64,000 bases of DNA from Serinibacter arcticus (GTDB lineage Bacteria > Actinomycetota > Actinomycetes > Actinomycetales > Beutenbergiaceae). Both the position numbers and the translations under genes were made by a program. Shown here one piece after another: positions 17,660 to 25,939 of this stretch. The notes under the pieces are model-generated. The model was not told the DNA's origin. It saw only the letters and a list, made by a program, of their open reading frames with translations, and made no database searches. Location: the NCBI RefSeq assembly GCF_003121705.1, contig NZ_PYHR01000002.1:2666001-2730000 (forward strand), read 5' to 3'. Numbering within the stretch: position 1 is the stretch's first letter; every line of letters starts with the position of its first letter.

Positions 17660-17823
17660 GCACGACGGTAGACCGCGTCGGCCTTCGGGGTGTGCGGCGG
17701 GGCTCTCCCCGGTAGCGTGGGAAGGGCCGGGCTCAGGCTCGGCACGAACGGCCGGAGCCGGTGCAGGGCGACCCCGGACGTCGCGCCCGCAGTCCCCAGC
17801 AGTGCCAACCCTGTGACGGCCTC

Positions 17824-20307
17824 ATGAACCCGCCTCCGCTGCCCACCGGTCTCGCCCGTCGGCGCGCCCTCGTCGACCAGATCCGCGACGCCCAGGGGCT
17901 CTGCATCGTGCGCGGGGGGATCGGTGTCGGCAAGACGTTCCTGGCCGGGATGGCTGCGGTCGAGGCCAGGGAGGCCGGCAGCCTGGTCGTGTGGGCCGAC
18001 GTCGCGACCCTCGCCGGCGACGGCGGGAGCGGCGCGGAGGTGTGGGCCGCGGTCGCTCGTCACCTCGAGCGGATGGAGACCCCCCTGAAGGCCGGGCCGA
18101 TCGTGGTTCCCGCGCCGGTCGAGAAGCCGGTGTCCGCCGCCGAGGCGACCGATGCGGTGAGGCGGGCGGTGCTCGCAGCGGGCGGTGGGGTCGTGCTCGT
18201 GCTGGACGACGTCGACCGGTGCGAGGATCCGGCGCTCGCCGAGTGGGTGGTCGGTCTCGTGCGGCGCCTCCCCGGAATTCTCGTCGTGGCGACGTCGCGC
18301 CAGGTGACCGCGCTCGAGTCGCGGCTGGTCCGGGCCCGGGTCGACGTGACGCGGATCGGCCCCGACCTCGCCCTGGACGCGGCCGACGTCGCCGAGCTCC
18401 TCGGTGACCGCGACACGTTCGACGACGAGACGGCCGCCCGACTTCTCGAGGCGACGGGTGGGCACGCCCTCACCCTCGGGATGCTGCTCGTCGTGCTCGC
18501 GGAGACACGCCGCGACCCGGGCGTCGCCACGGCCCAGGAGCTCGGGCGGGAGGCCGCCAGGTGCGCCGGCGAGATCCTCGACTCCACCGTCACGCCCGAG
18601 CAGCAGCGCGCGCTCGGACCGCTCGCCGTTCCCCTGCGTCTGACCCGCTACCTCGCCCGGGCGATCGCCGGCGACGCCGCGCTCGACCTCCTCGACCAGG
18701 CGCAGGCCAGCGGGCTCGGGGCGTGGAGCGCGCGGACCGCCGCGCTGGTCGACTCCGACGACGGAGGTGTGTTCGACATGCTCGGCGTCTTCCGCCGAGC
18801 GCTCCGGGACGGGCTCCGACGCGAGAACCCGGGCAGAGAGAGCGCGTTGCTCCCGGTGGTTGTGGACGCCAGCCTCGACGAGCGCGGGTTCGCCGTGGCC
18901 GCGCTGGCCGCGGTGGACTCGGGGGAGCCGAGACTCCTCGAGGAGGTCTGTCGTGCGGCGTGGATGGAGCTGCGCCACGCCGATCTGAGTCTTCTCGCCC
19001 GCGTGATGTCGCCCGTCCAGGCCTGGCCCGTGGAGCGCTACCCGACGGTCGCCCTCACCCTCGGACTGATGATCTACCAGGACCCCGCGCGACAGCGCCA
19101 GGCCGAGCACTTCTTCCAGCTCGCAGCATCGGGGCTGGGGCTGTTCGCGCCGAGCGACAGCGCCGAGCGGGCCTACCTCGGCACGGTCCGCAGCATGGCG
19201 CAGCGCTTCCTCGGGCTGCCCGAGGAGGCTGCCCTCAGCGCCACCGCGGCGCTCGGGTCGTTGCGCGAGGTGACGATCGACGACGGAGCCCGACTGCCGG
19301 GTCACGCGTTCCTCGTGCGCAACATCGCGAGCGCGCTGTTCGTGGCCGGCTACAGCGACACCGCCGGCATCCTGCTGCAGGAGGCCTACGACGAGGAGGA
19401 TCCCGACTCCGACTCGGCCCTCCTCACGGCCTGCCTGCTCGCGCTCGTGCTGGGGTGGGGCGGCGAGGCGGCGGCCGCCGAGCGGCTCACACGGTCGCAC
19501 CCGCCGATGGCGGAGGCCGTGGCCGCGCTCGGCTCCTACGGCGCGAACGCCCTGCTGCGGACGCGGGCGATCCTCGCGCTCGAGCGTCGCGACGGCGAGG
19601 CGCTCGCCGCCGCGCTCGAGGGGGTGCGGTCGCAACCGACGCTGCTCGACGAGTTCGCGCCCCTGGGGGTGATCACCGAGATGCTCGCCGAGCTGAGCCG
19701 GGGAAGGCTCGCCGCCTCTCTCGAGGTCCTCGCGTGGGCCCGCGCCCACGAGTCCTACGCCTCGACCGCCCCCGTGTGGCGGGCGCGGCAGGATGCGCTG
19801 GGACGTCTCGTCCGGACGGCCGCCGGGGACGGCGCGGACGTGCTCCGCGAGCTGCAGGCCGCCCGGCAGGGTCCGCCGGAGCCCGGTGACCGGTTCGTCC
19901 ACCTGCTCGACGCCGCGCTCCTGCTGGCGGCCGACGACGTCGAGGGCGCCCGGTCGACGATCGGCGAGACGCTCGGTGACGACGACGGGAAGCTCACGGT
20001 GGCGAGGCTCCTGGAGGCGGCGATCGCCGTGCGTGCCGGGGACCGGGAGAAGGCCGGACGCATGCTGGCGATCGTGCGCGAGCGGGCGCACGAGGGCTCC
20101 CTGCGAGGCTGGCTCCTGCTCACCCGTGCTGACCGCGAAGCTCTCGAGGCAGTGGACCCCGATGCGGTCGCCCACCTGGTGAGTCGGAACGTGCCGGTGG
20201 TGCTGCCGGTGGCTGAGGCGCCGGGCGGCGTGGGGTCGGGTGCTGTGGGTCCGGGTGCTGTGGGTCCGGGGGAAAACGACGGGACCGATGTCGGTGACGG
20301 TGGCTAG
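17824..20307 (+). CDS. STAND-like ATPase with helical repeats, no HTH seen
   Basis: Large P-loop protein of 827 aa from ATG 17824. Walker A GGIGVGKT at 31-38 and Walker B VVLVLDDVDR with Asp128-Asp129, then a region like the NB-ARC or MalT-type switch domain (ALTLGMLLVVLAETRRDP). Residues from about 330 on are a long Ala/Leu-rich alpha-helical array that resembles TPR repeats. In actinobacterial LuxR/LAL regulators this layout ends in a LuxR HTH; here it ends in a Gly/Pro-rich tail (GSGAVGPGAVGPG) with no HTH. It could be a signalling ATPase or a regulator that lost its DNA-binding domain. A GTG at 17761 would add 21 residues. A TAGCGT box at 17713 may be its -10. Confidence 0.75.
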   Translation: MNPPPLPTGLARRRALVDQIRDAQGLCIVRGGIGVGKTFLAGMAAVEAREAGSLVVWADVATLAGDGGSGAEVWAAVARHLERMETPLKAGPIVVPAPVEKPVSAAEATDAVRRAVLAAGGGVVLVLDDVDRCEDPALAEWVVGLVRRLPGILVVATSRQVTALESRLVRARVDVTRIGPDLALDAADVAELLGDRDTFDDETAARLLEATGGHALTLGMLLVVLAETRRDPGVATAQELGREAARCAGEILDSTVTPEQQRALGPLAVPLRLTRYLARAIAGDAALDLLDQAQASGLGAWSARTAALVDSDDGGVFDMLGVFRRALRDGLRRENPGRESALLPVVVDASLDERGFAVAALAAVDSGEPRLLEEVCRAAWMELRHADLSLLARVMSPVQAWPVERYPTVALTLGLMIYQDPARQRQAEHFFQLAASGLGLFAPSDSAERAYLGTVRSMAQRFLGLPEEAALSATAALGSLREVTIDDGARLPGHAFLVRNIASALFVAGYSDTAGILLQEAYDEEDPDSDSALLTACLLALVLGWGGEAAAAERLTRSHPPMAEAVAALGSYGANALLRTRAILALERRDGEALAAALEGVRSQPTLLDEFAPLGVITEMLAELSRGRLAASLEVLAWARAHESYASTAPVWRARQDALGRLVRTAAGDGADVLRELQAARQGPPEPGDRFVHLLDAALLLAADDVEGARSTIGETLGDDDGKLTVARLLEAAIAVRAGDREKAGRMLAIVRERAHEGSLRGWLLLTRADREALEAVDPDAVAHLVSRNVPVVLPVAEAPGGVGSGAVGPGAVGPGENDGTDVGDGG

Positions 20308-20310
20308 CGT
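20305..20310 (+). promoter_or_regulatory. -10 hexamer of a probable leaderless gene
   Basis: TAGCGT overlaps the stop codon of the ATPase gene and ends 7 bases before ATG 20318, with no ribosome site between. Confidence 0.55.
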
Positions 20311-20317
20311 TGGGGTC

Positions 20318-21691
20318 ATGACCGACCAGAACGCTGCTCAGCCGTCCGACCTGTCCGACCTGTCCGCGCTCGACGCCGGAACGGTGCCGCTCGACCCCGC
20401 CTCGACGGCGGCGCTCGCGGCGGTGGGGCTCACGTACCGGAAGGTCGACGTCGCCGGCGAGGACTTCGACCGCTTCGCGCTCGCGATGGACCGCGGCTTC
20501 CTCGGCCAGCGCGGGACGCCCGAGCAGCTCGAGGGCTTCCGCGGGGCGATGGACGGTCGTCGCCCGATCGGGGTCTTCGACGACGCGGCGGTCGAGTCCG
20601 GCGTGCCGGTCGCCACGGTCGACACCTGGGTCGAGGAGGTGACGGTCGACGTCGGCCGCGTCCTGCCGATGTGGGCGATCAGCGGGGTGACGGTCTCGCC
20701 GACGCACCGGCGGCGCGGGATCGCGCGCGCGATGCTCGAGGGCGAGCTGCGGTCGGCGGCGGCGGCCGGATTCCCGATCGCCGGGCTCACGGTCTCCGAG
20801 GCGACGATCTACGGGCGGTACGGCTTCGGCCAGGCCGCGACGGCGACGTCATGGTCCGTCGACGCGCGTCGCGCGGGGTGGATCGGACCGCGTCCGACCG
20901 AGGGTGAGCGGCCCGGCCGGATCGATCCGATCGAGCGGGAGCACGCGCGCGAGGACGTGACGGCGCTGCACGACGTCGTCCGCCGCGGGCGACCGGGTGA
21001 GATCCGGGCCTGGGCGAACCTGTGGCGCTTCACGGTCGGTCTCGGGGCCGGTCAGGAGGGCGCCGCGAAGGTGCGCGCCGTGCGGTACACGGACGCCGAC
21101 GGCGTGCGTCGTGGCGTGCTCGTGTACGAGATCGAGAACCACCCGGACGACTTCACCAAGAACACGCTGGCGGTGCGGTCGCTCATCGCGGACGGTCCGG
21201 AGGCCTACGCGGCGCTCTGGCGGTTCGCGCTGACCCACGACCTCGTGGCGACCGTGAAGGCCGAGCTGCTCTCGGCCGACGAGCCGTTGCGCTGGCTGAT
21301 CGCCGACACCCGGGCGGCGACCGTGACGGAGCGGGACCACCACTGGCTGCGGGTGCTCGACGTGGCTGCGTGCCTCGAGGCGCGCACCTACCGGGTGCCG
21401 GGAGCGGTCACGTTCGTCGTGTCCGACCCGGTGGGGCTGACCGACGGCGCGTGGACGCTGACGATCGACGAGGACGGTGCCGGCTCGGTGACGGCGGGGG
21501 AGGCCGGTGCGGGCGCCGGTGGGCACGAGGTGCACCTCGGGATCGCGGAGCTGTCGGCGCTGCTCGTCGGGGGTGTCCGCGCGACCACGCTGCGCGCGGC
21601 GGGCCGCGTGGAGTGCGACGGCGATGCGGCCTCCTGGCTGGACGTCGCCCTCGCGCCGCTCGCGCAGCCCCGCCTGAGCGTCTGGTACTGA
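20318..21691 (+). CDS. eis: Eis-like GNAT acetyltransferase with SCP2 domain
   Basis: Acetyl-CoA-dependent N-acetyltransferase of the Eis family, 457 aa. Mycobacterial Eis acetylates aminoglycosides and protein lysines and forms hexamers. The first GNAT domain has the acetyl-CoA loop VSPTHRRRGIARAML (about 127-141) and TVSEATIYGRYGFGQA; a second GNAT-like domain covers about 190-340, and the last 100 residues resemble a sterol-carrier fold ending in a free C-terminal SVWY, which in Eis supplies the catalytic carboxylate. ATG 20318 is chosen for the leaderless TAGCGT signal and because upstream sequence belongs to the previous gene. Array B of 22-bp repeats starts at the base after its stop. 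Confidence 0.88.
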   Translation: MTDQNAAQPSDLSDLSALDAGTVPLDPASTAALAAVGLTYRKVDVAGEDFDRFALAMDRGFLGQRGTPEQLEGFRGAMDGRRPIGVFDDAAVESGVPVATVDTWVEEVTVDVGRVLPMWAISGVTVSPTHRRRGIARAMLEGELRSAAAAGFPIAGLTVSEATIYGRYGFGQAATATSWSVDARRAGWIGPRPTEGERPGRIDPIEREHAREDVTALHDVVRRGRPGEIRAWANLWRFTVGLGAGQEGAAKVRAVRYTDADGVRRGVLVYEIENHPDDFTKNTLAVRSLIADGPEAYAALWRFALTHDLVATVKAELLSADEPLRWLIADTRAATVTERDHHWLRVLDVAACLEARTYRVPGAVTFVVSDPVGLTDGAWTLTIDEDGAGSVTAGEAGAGAGGHEVHLGIAELSALLVGGVRATTLRAAGRVECDGDAASWLDVALAPLAQPRLSVWY

Positions 21692-21779
21692 CGAGGGGGT
21701 AGTTCCCGCCCCTCGAGGGGGTGGTTCCTGTCCCTCGAGGGGGTGGTTCGTGCCCTTCGAGGGGGTGGGTGCGGTCGTA
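21692..21779 (+). repeat. 22-bp repeat array B (four direct units)
   Basis: Units start at 21692, 21714, 21736 and 21758, each 22 bp, with core CGAGGGGGTNGTTC; the fourth is degenerate. Unit junctions form CCCTCGAGGG-type palindromes. The array begins at the first base after the stop codon of the Eis-like gene and lies downstream of the convergent glutaredoxin-like gene. Same period as arrays A and C. Confidence 0.9.
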
Positions 21780-21834
21780 CTCGGGGGCTTCCTCAGCCCT
21801 GCGCGGAGGCGATTCTCCCCCGACCCGGGATGGC

Positions 21835-22110
21835 TCAGGCGAGCCCGAAGAGGTGGAGCTTGGCGGCGACCTCGAGGTTGGACGGCTCGACCTGGTGGGA
21901 CCCGTCCGGGTACACGACGACGGGGATGTTCGTGCGTCCCGAGATCCGGTGGGCCTCCTTGGCGGCCTCCGGCTCGACGACGAGGTCGACGTAGGTGAAG
22001 TCGACGCCGAGCGAGATGAGCTGCGCCTTGGTCCGACGGCAGTCGCCGCACCAGTCGGCGCCGTACACGGTGAGCGTCGGGGTGGTGGGCGTGGGGGTGT
22101 CGGTGGTCAT
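21835..22110 (-). CDS. Glutaredoxin/mycoredoxin-like thiol protein
   Basis: Small cytoplasmic redox protein of 91 aa from ATG 22110. After a Thr/Pro-rich N-terminus comes the glutaredoxin fold: LTVYGADWCGDCRRTKAQL holds the CxxC active site as Cys-Gly-Asp-Cys, then the cis-proline segment GRTNIPVVVYPDGSHQVEPS. Actinobacterial mycoredoxin Mrx1 and NrdH share this layout with other dipeptides in the CxxC. The role would be reduction of mixed disulfides; the partner is not visible. An open extension to 22149 lacks support. Confidence 0.85.
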   Translation of the reverse strand: MTTDTPTPTTPTLTVYGADWCGDCRRTKAQLISLGVDFTYVDLVVEPEAAKEAHRISGRTNIPVVVYPDGSHQVEPSNLEVAAKLHLFGLA

Positions 22111-22156
22111 GGACCCATTCTCCGCCGAGTCGACGGACGGCAGAAGCACGGCGCGT

Positions 22157-23128
22157 CTATGGCGCCTTGGTGGTCGTCAGGTTGACGGGGCGGTCGGTCA
22201 CGGCGACGTCGATCGTCTCGGTCAGGGTGTGATCGAAGGATCCGGCCTGGGTCGGGCCCTGCCAGTCGATCGTCCACGCGCTGGTGGCCTCGAGCGCGTA
22301 CGTGCCCGACGACGTCCAGGTGTGGCCGCACACGGGCGTGCCCTGGAGGGTCATCGACGCCGGCGGCGCGGCGACCTCATCGCGGGTGCAGGTGACGGTC
22401 GTGCCGTCACCGGTGGTGAAGTCGACGCTGGCGAACGTGGCGGCGAGCGTGATCGTCAGGCCGTCCTGCGTCACGGTGGTCGTGAGCGGGCCGATCGCCG
22501 GGGTTCCGCCCTCGGCCCAGAAGTAGGCCGGGGCTCCGATGAGGACATTCGGGTCGACGAGGTCGGGCGCCGGAGCCATGCCGATCGTGATGGGGTCGAG
22601 GTCGAGCTGCGCGACGGCTCGACGCGCGGCCCCGGGTTCGTCGACCGGAGCGGCTGCGGGGGCTGCTGGTGCCCAGTAGCGCGAGATCGTCGGGCAGTCG
22701 GGGATGGTCGCGCCTGTGGTGTTGACGCATGGGTAGGGCGTGCATGTGACGATGACGCCTGTCGTATTCCCGGCCCAGACCAGGGCATCAAGTGGGGGTT
22801 GCGGGTCTGCGACGGCTACGTAGCAGTTTCCGATCCACGACCCGGCGGCATTTGCGCACGGTACGACGATGGCGCCGTAGGCGCAGACCCGAGGACCCGA
22901 ATCCGCACCCTCCACTGGCGACAGGACCGGGTTGATCGGGTTGGCGCTAGAACCCCCTTGTCCGCCGCCAAGCGCCGAGCAATCGACGCCGACGACGTTG
23001 CCAAGAGCGTCGATGATGCTGCAGTCGCCGTTGCTCGGGTTCGAGGCAGCCTCGACGACGAAGGATGGTAACGCCCAGAGCGCAAGCGTGACGGCCACTA
23101 ATGCCGAGTTTGTGAGCCGTCTCAACAT
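22157..23128 (-). CDS. Secreted protein of a conserved actinobacterial type, PKD-like C-terminus
   Basis: Exported protein of 323 aa with signal peptide MLRRLTNSALVAVTLALWALPSFVVEA, a Cys-containing variable middle part, and a beta-rich C-terminal half with PAYFWAEGG, TFASVDFTTGDGTTVTCTRD and GTPVCGHTWTSSGTYALEATSAWTIDWQG. The GDG-TV-C ... CGHT pattern is seen in secreted proteins paired with lipoproteins in many actinobacteria; function unknown. ATG 23128 overlaps the stop of the lipoprotein gene by 7 bases, so the two are coupled. The first 400 bases are clearly lower in GC than the surroundings, which suggests recent acquisition or fast divergence. Confidence 0.75.
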   Translation of the reverse strand: MLRRLTNSALVAVTLALWALPSFVVEAASNPSNGDCSIIDALGNVVGVDCSALGGGQGGSSANPINPVLSPVEGADSGPRVCAYGAIVVPCANAAGSWIGNCYVAVADPQPPLDALVWAGNTTGVIVTCTPYPCVNTTGATIPDCPTISRYWAPAAPAAAPVDEPGAARRAVAQLDLDPITIGMAPAPDLVDPNVLIGAPAYFWAEGGTPAIGPLTTTVTQDGLTITLAATFASVDFTTGDGTTVTCTRDEVAAPPASMTLQGTPVCGHTWTSSGTYALEATSAWTIDWQGPTQAGSFDHTLTETIDVAVTDRPVNLTTTKAP

Positions 23129-23748
23129 GACTGCTCAACGAGCGCCTTGGCCTCGTTGATCGTCCAGTTTCCGGTCTGCTGATGCTGCATCAGCACTTCC
23201 CAGGTAAATCGGGAGGGAGTGGTCCTGGCGATCGGCATTCCCCCGCTATCGAGCGTGGACAGTTCGGAATAGTCGGCGCAGTACTGCAGTCGGATCTGTT
23301 CGTAGCCAGCGCCGCTGGGATCGGGGATGTACTCGATCAGAGACATGCTTGGGATCGCGGTCGATCCTTGAGTGCGCTTACTGTCGTCAGCGCTCGATTG
23401 GAATGCGGCACCCATGGCGTTCGAAATCTCGGGGGATCCCCAGTACATGTAGAGCTTGTCAGTCCAGGTCGCGAAGCCCTCGGCGCCGACCTCATCTGCA
23501 CGCCGGTGGTAGTCCCGCACCGTCTGCTCCGCCTCGGCGACGTGCTGCTCCTCCACCGTCGGCGGGGTCTCCGTCTCCGTCGGCGTGGGCGCCTCGGTCG
23601 TCTCGGTCTCGGTTTCGGTCGGCGTCGCCTCCGTTGTCGTCTCGGAGGTCTCCGGCTCGCCCGGCTCGTCCTGTGGCGAGCACCCCGCCAGCGCGAGGAT
23701 CACGGCGACCGACCCGCACGCCGTCGCCACCCACGTCCGTCCGCCCAC
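23122..23748 (-). CDS. Lipoprotein with Thr/Glu/Pro linker, unknown function
   Basis: Lipoprotein of 208 aa: signal ending in lipobox LALAGC (near residue 23), a 50-residue Thr/Glu/Pro linker that would span the wall, then a globular domain of about 130 aa (TVRDYHRRADEVGAEGFATWTDKLYMYW ... NWTINEAKALVEQSC). Linker plus domain resemble surface lipoproteins with NTF2-like folds, a weak guess. First gene of a two-gene unit with the secreted protein at 22157. The domain part is the lowest-GC stretch in the window by eye. Confidence 0.75.
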   Translation of the reverse strand: MGGRTWVATACGSVAVILALAGCSPQDEPGEPETSETTTEATPTETETETTEAPTPTETETPPTVEEQHVAEAEQTVRDYHRRADEVGAEGFATWTDKLYMYWGSPEISNAMGAAFQSSADDSKRTQGSTAIPSMSLIEYIPDPSGAGYEQIRLQYCADYSELSTLDSGGMPIARTTPSRFTWEVLMQHQQTGNWTINEAKALVEQSC

Positions 23749-23885
23749 GTCTCGCCGCCCTTCGTCCGCCCCGATGCCAGCCGACCCTAGAGCACCTCAA
23801 ACGCCGAGCGATAGGACGAACGAGAATCTGTGGACAACCCCACCGACCCGGACCTGGATGTCGGACCTCGGTGCCAGGATGAGCC

Positions 23886-24773
23886 ATGGCCTCCACCCCC
23901 GCTCCGACCGACGAGCTGGTGCTGCGCGAGCTCGCGGGAATCGCGGAGATCTCCGCGGCAGCAGCGCTGATCAGCGCCGTGTTCGGAGCAACCGACGGTG
24001 AGCCGGTTCCGGCCGACCTGATGATGGGCATCGCGCTGTCGGGAGGCTATGTCGGCGGGGCCTTCCTCGGCGGCCGCCTGGTCGGCGTCGCCGTCGGCTT
24101 CGGCGAGATCGCCGCCCCCGGCGCACCGTCGGCGTCGCCCTCGATGCACTCCCACGTCGCCGCCGTCTCGACCGCCGCCCGTGGGCGCCGCGTCGGCAGG
24201 TCCCTCAAGCTGCACCAGCGCGACTGGGCCCTCGACCGCGGCATCGGCGCCATCGAGTGGACGTTCGACCCGCTCGTGCGCCGGAACGCCTTCGTGAACC
24301 TCTCGCTCCTCGGCGCGACGGGCGTCCGCTACCTCCCGAACCTCTACGGCGAGATCCCTGACGCCCTCAACGCCGGGCAGGAGAGCGACCGCGTCCTCGT
24401 CCGCTGGGACCTCACCAGCCCCCGGGCTGCGGCCGCCGCCGTGGGAGACCTCTCCGAACCCGTCGTGACCGACGACGAGATTGCGACGGCGTCGCTCCCG
24501 CCGGGAATCGACCGCGACACCCCCGCGGCGCCACACCCGCACCGCGAGCGGGACACCGACGACACACCCGCACCAGGCCCGCCGCCGCGCACCCCGCAGC
24601 GCCACCTCTGCGGCACCCCCGCCGACATCGAGCACCTGCTCCGCAGCGACCCCGACGCAGCCCGAGGGTGGCGGGCCGCGCAGCGCGCCGTCCTGCAGCC
24701 GGCGATCGACGGCGGCGCCCACCTCACCGGCATCACCCGCACCGGCTGGTACGTCCTGGAGGAGAGCGCATGA
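23886..24773 (+). CDS. GNAT-superfamily acyltransferase (COG3375-like) with extended C-terminus
   Basis: Predicted N-acyltransferase of 295 aa. Residues 1-180 match the COG3375 GNAT group (LRELAGIAEISAAAALISAVFG, MHSHVAAVSTAARGRRVGRSLKLHQRDWAL with the acyl-CoA loop, and WTFDPLVRRNAFVNLSLLGATGVRY). Residues about 200-240 are a Pro/His/Asp-rich linker, then a short C-terminal domain follows. The stop overlaps the start of the enolase-superfamily gene (ATGA). In Geobacillus a GNAT and an N-succinylamino acid racemase act together to convert D- to L-amino acids; this pair may do the same, with this protein as the N-succinyltransferase. That role is inferred. Confidence 0.82.
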   Translation: MASTPAPTDELVLRELAGIAEISAAAALISAVFGATDGEPVPADLMMGIALSGGYVGGAFLGGRLVGVAVGFGEIAAPGAPSASPSMHSHVAAVSTAARGRRVGRSLKLHQRDWALDRGIGAIEWTFDPLVRRNAFVNLSLLGATGVRYLPNLYGEIPDALNAGQESDRVLVRWDLTSPRAAAAAVGDLSEPVVTDDEIATASLPPGIDRDTPAAPHPHRERDTDDTPAPGPPPRTPQRHLCGTPADIEHLLRSDPDAARGWRAAQRAVLQPAIDGGAHLTGITRTGWYVLEESA

Positions 24774-25894
24774 AGATCGAGGCCGTCCACCTGCGGCGCA
24801 TCACGCTCCCGCTCGTCACCCCGTTCCGCACCTCCCAGCACGTCGAGACCGAACGCACGCTCGTCGTCGTCGAGCTGGTCACGGACGTCGGTACGGGCTG
24901 GGCCGAGTGCTCGACCGACGACGAGCCCGTCTACTGGGCCGACTACCTCGAGGCGGAGATCGACGTCCTCGTGCGGCACTTCGCCCCAGCGCTCCTCGCG
25001 GGCACCGGCGGACCGGCCGCCCAGGCCGTCACGCCAGCGTCGGTCGCCGAGATCCTGCAGCGCTTCAAGGGCCACCGGACGGCGAAGTCGGCGCTCGAGG
25101 CCGCGGTCCTCGATGCCTGGACCCGGGCCGCCGGCACCAGCCTCGCCGACCACCTCGGGGGCGTCCGCGCGACCGTCCCGACCGGCGTCTCCGTCGCGAT
25201 CTCGGACTCCATCCCCGAGCTCCTCGACACCGTGGACGGCTACCTCGAGGCCGGCTACGGCCGCATCAAGCTCAAGATCGAGCCCGGCCGCGACATCGCC
25301 GTCGCGCGCGCGGTACGCGAGCACATCGGACCCGACGTCCTCCTCCAGGTCGACGCCAACGCCGCCTACTCCCTCGGCGACGCCGCCCACCTCGCCAAGC
25401 TCGACGACCTCGACCTCCTCCTCATCGAGCAGCCCCTGGCGTGGGACGACCTCCACCAGCACGCCGCCCTCGCCCGCCTGATCCGGACGCCCATCTGCCT
25501 GGACGAGTCGATCACCTCGGCCCGGTCTGCCGCGGCCGCGATCAGCGTCGGCGCCTGCCGGATCATCAACATCAAACCGGCGCGCGTGGGTGGGTACCTC
25601 GAGGCGAGGCGCATCCACGACGTCGCGCAGGCCCACGGCGTGCCCGTCTGGTGCGGCGGGATGCTCGAGTCCGGACTCGGGCGCGCCGCCAACCTCGCTC
25701 TCGCGAGCCTCCCTGGCTTCACGCTTCCGGGCGACATCTCCGCCACCTCCCGGTACTACGCGCAGGACATCACCGAGCCGTTCGAGCTCGACGCCGACGG
25801 GCGCATGGCCGTGCCCACCGGCCCGGGGGTCGGCGTGGAGCCCGACGGTGCGGTGCTCGACGCCGTCACCACCTGGCGCACGACCGTCACCTGA
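24770..25894 (+). CDS. N-succinylamino acid racemase / o-succinylbenzoate synthase-like enzyme
   Basis: Enolase-superfamily enzyme of 374 aa (MLE subgroup). Complete catalytic set is visible: KxK at Lys167 and Lys169, metal ligands Asp195, Glu220 and Asp245, and Lys269 in INIKPARVGG. N-terminal capping domain begins LRRITLPLVTPFRTSQHVETERTLVV, typical of NSAR/OSBS type 2. Coupled to the COG3375-like GNAT gene, which favours N-acylamino acid racemisation over menaquinone synthesis; no other men gene is present. Both activities coexist in some members, so OSBS function cannot be excluded. Confidence 0.88.
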   Translation: MKIEAVHLRRITLPLVTPFRTSQHVETERTLVVVELVTDVGTGWAECSTDDEPVYWADYLEAEIDVLVRHFAPALLAGTGGPAAQAVTPASVAEILQRFKGHRTAKSALEAAVLDAWTRAAGTSLADHLGGVRATVPTGVSVAISDSIPELLDTVDGYLEAGYGRIKLKIEPGRDIAVARAVREHIGPDVLLQVDANAAYSLGDAAHLAKLDDLDLLLIEQPLAWDDLHQHAALARLIRTPICLDESITSARSAAAAISVGACRIINIKPARVGGYLEARRIHDVAQAHGVPVWCGGMLESGLGRAANLALASLPGFTLPGDISATSRYYAQDITEPFELDADGRMAVPTGPGVGVEPDGAVLDAVTTWRTTVT

Positions 25895-25927
25895 GGCGGT
25901 GGCCCGTGACCGCCACAGGACTCGATC

Positions 25928-25933
25928 TACGAT
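25928..25933 (+). promoter_or_regulatory. -10 hexamer of a probable leaderless gene
   Basis: TACGAT ends 6 bases before GTG 25940; no ribosome site is present. Confidence 0.5.
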
Positions 25934-25939
25934 CGATCC

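Noticed and set aside
17398-20319. 973-aa minus-strand open frame opposite the ATPase gene
   Set aside because: No domain or motif; the plus-strand frame has Walker A and B motifs and normal codon bias.
25896-25915. Small GGCGGT/ACCGCC hairpin after the NSAR-like gene
   Set aside because: Only six paired bases and no supporting context; too weak to call as a terminator.
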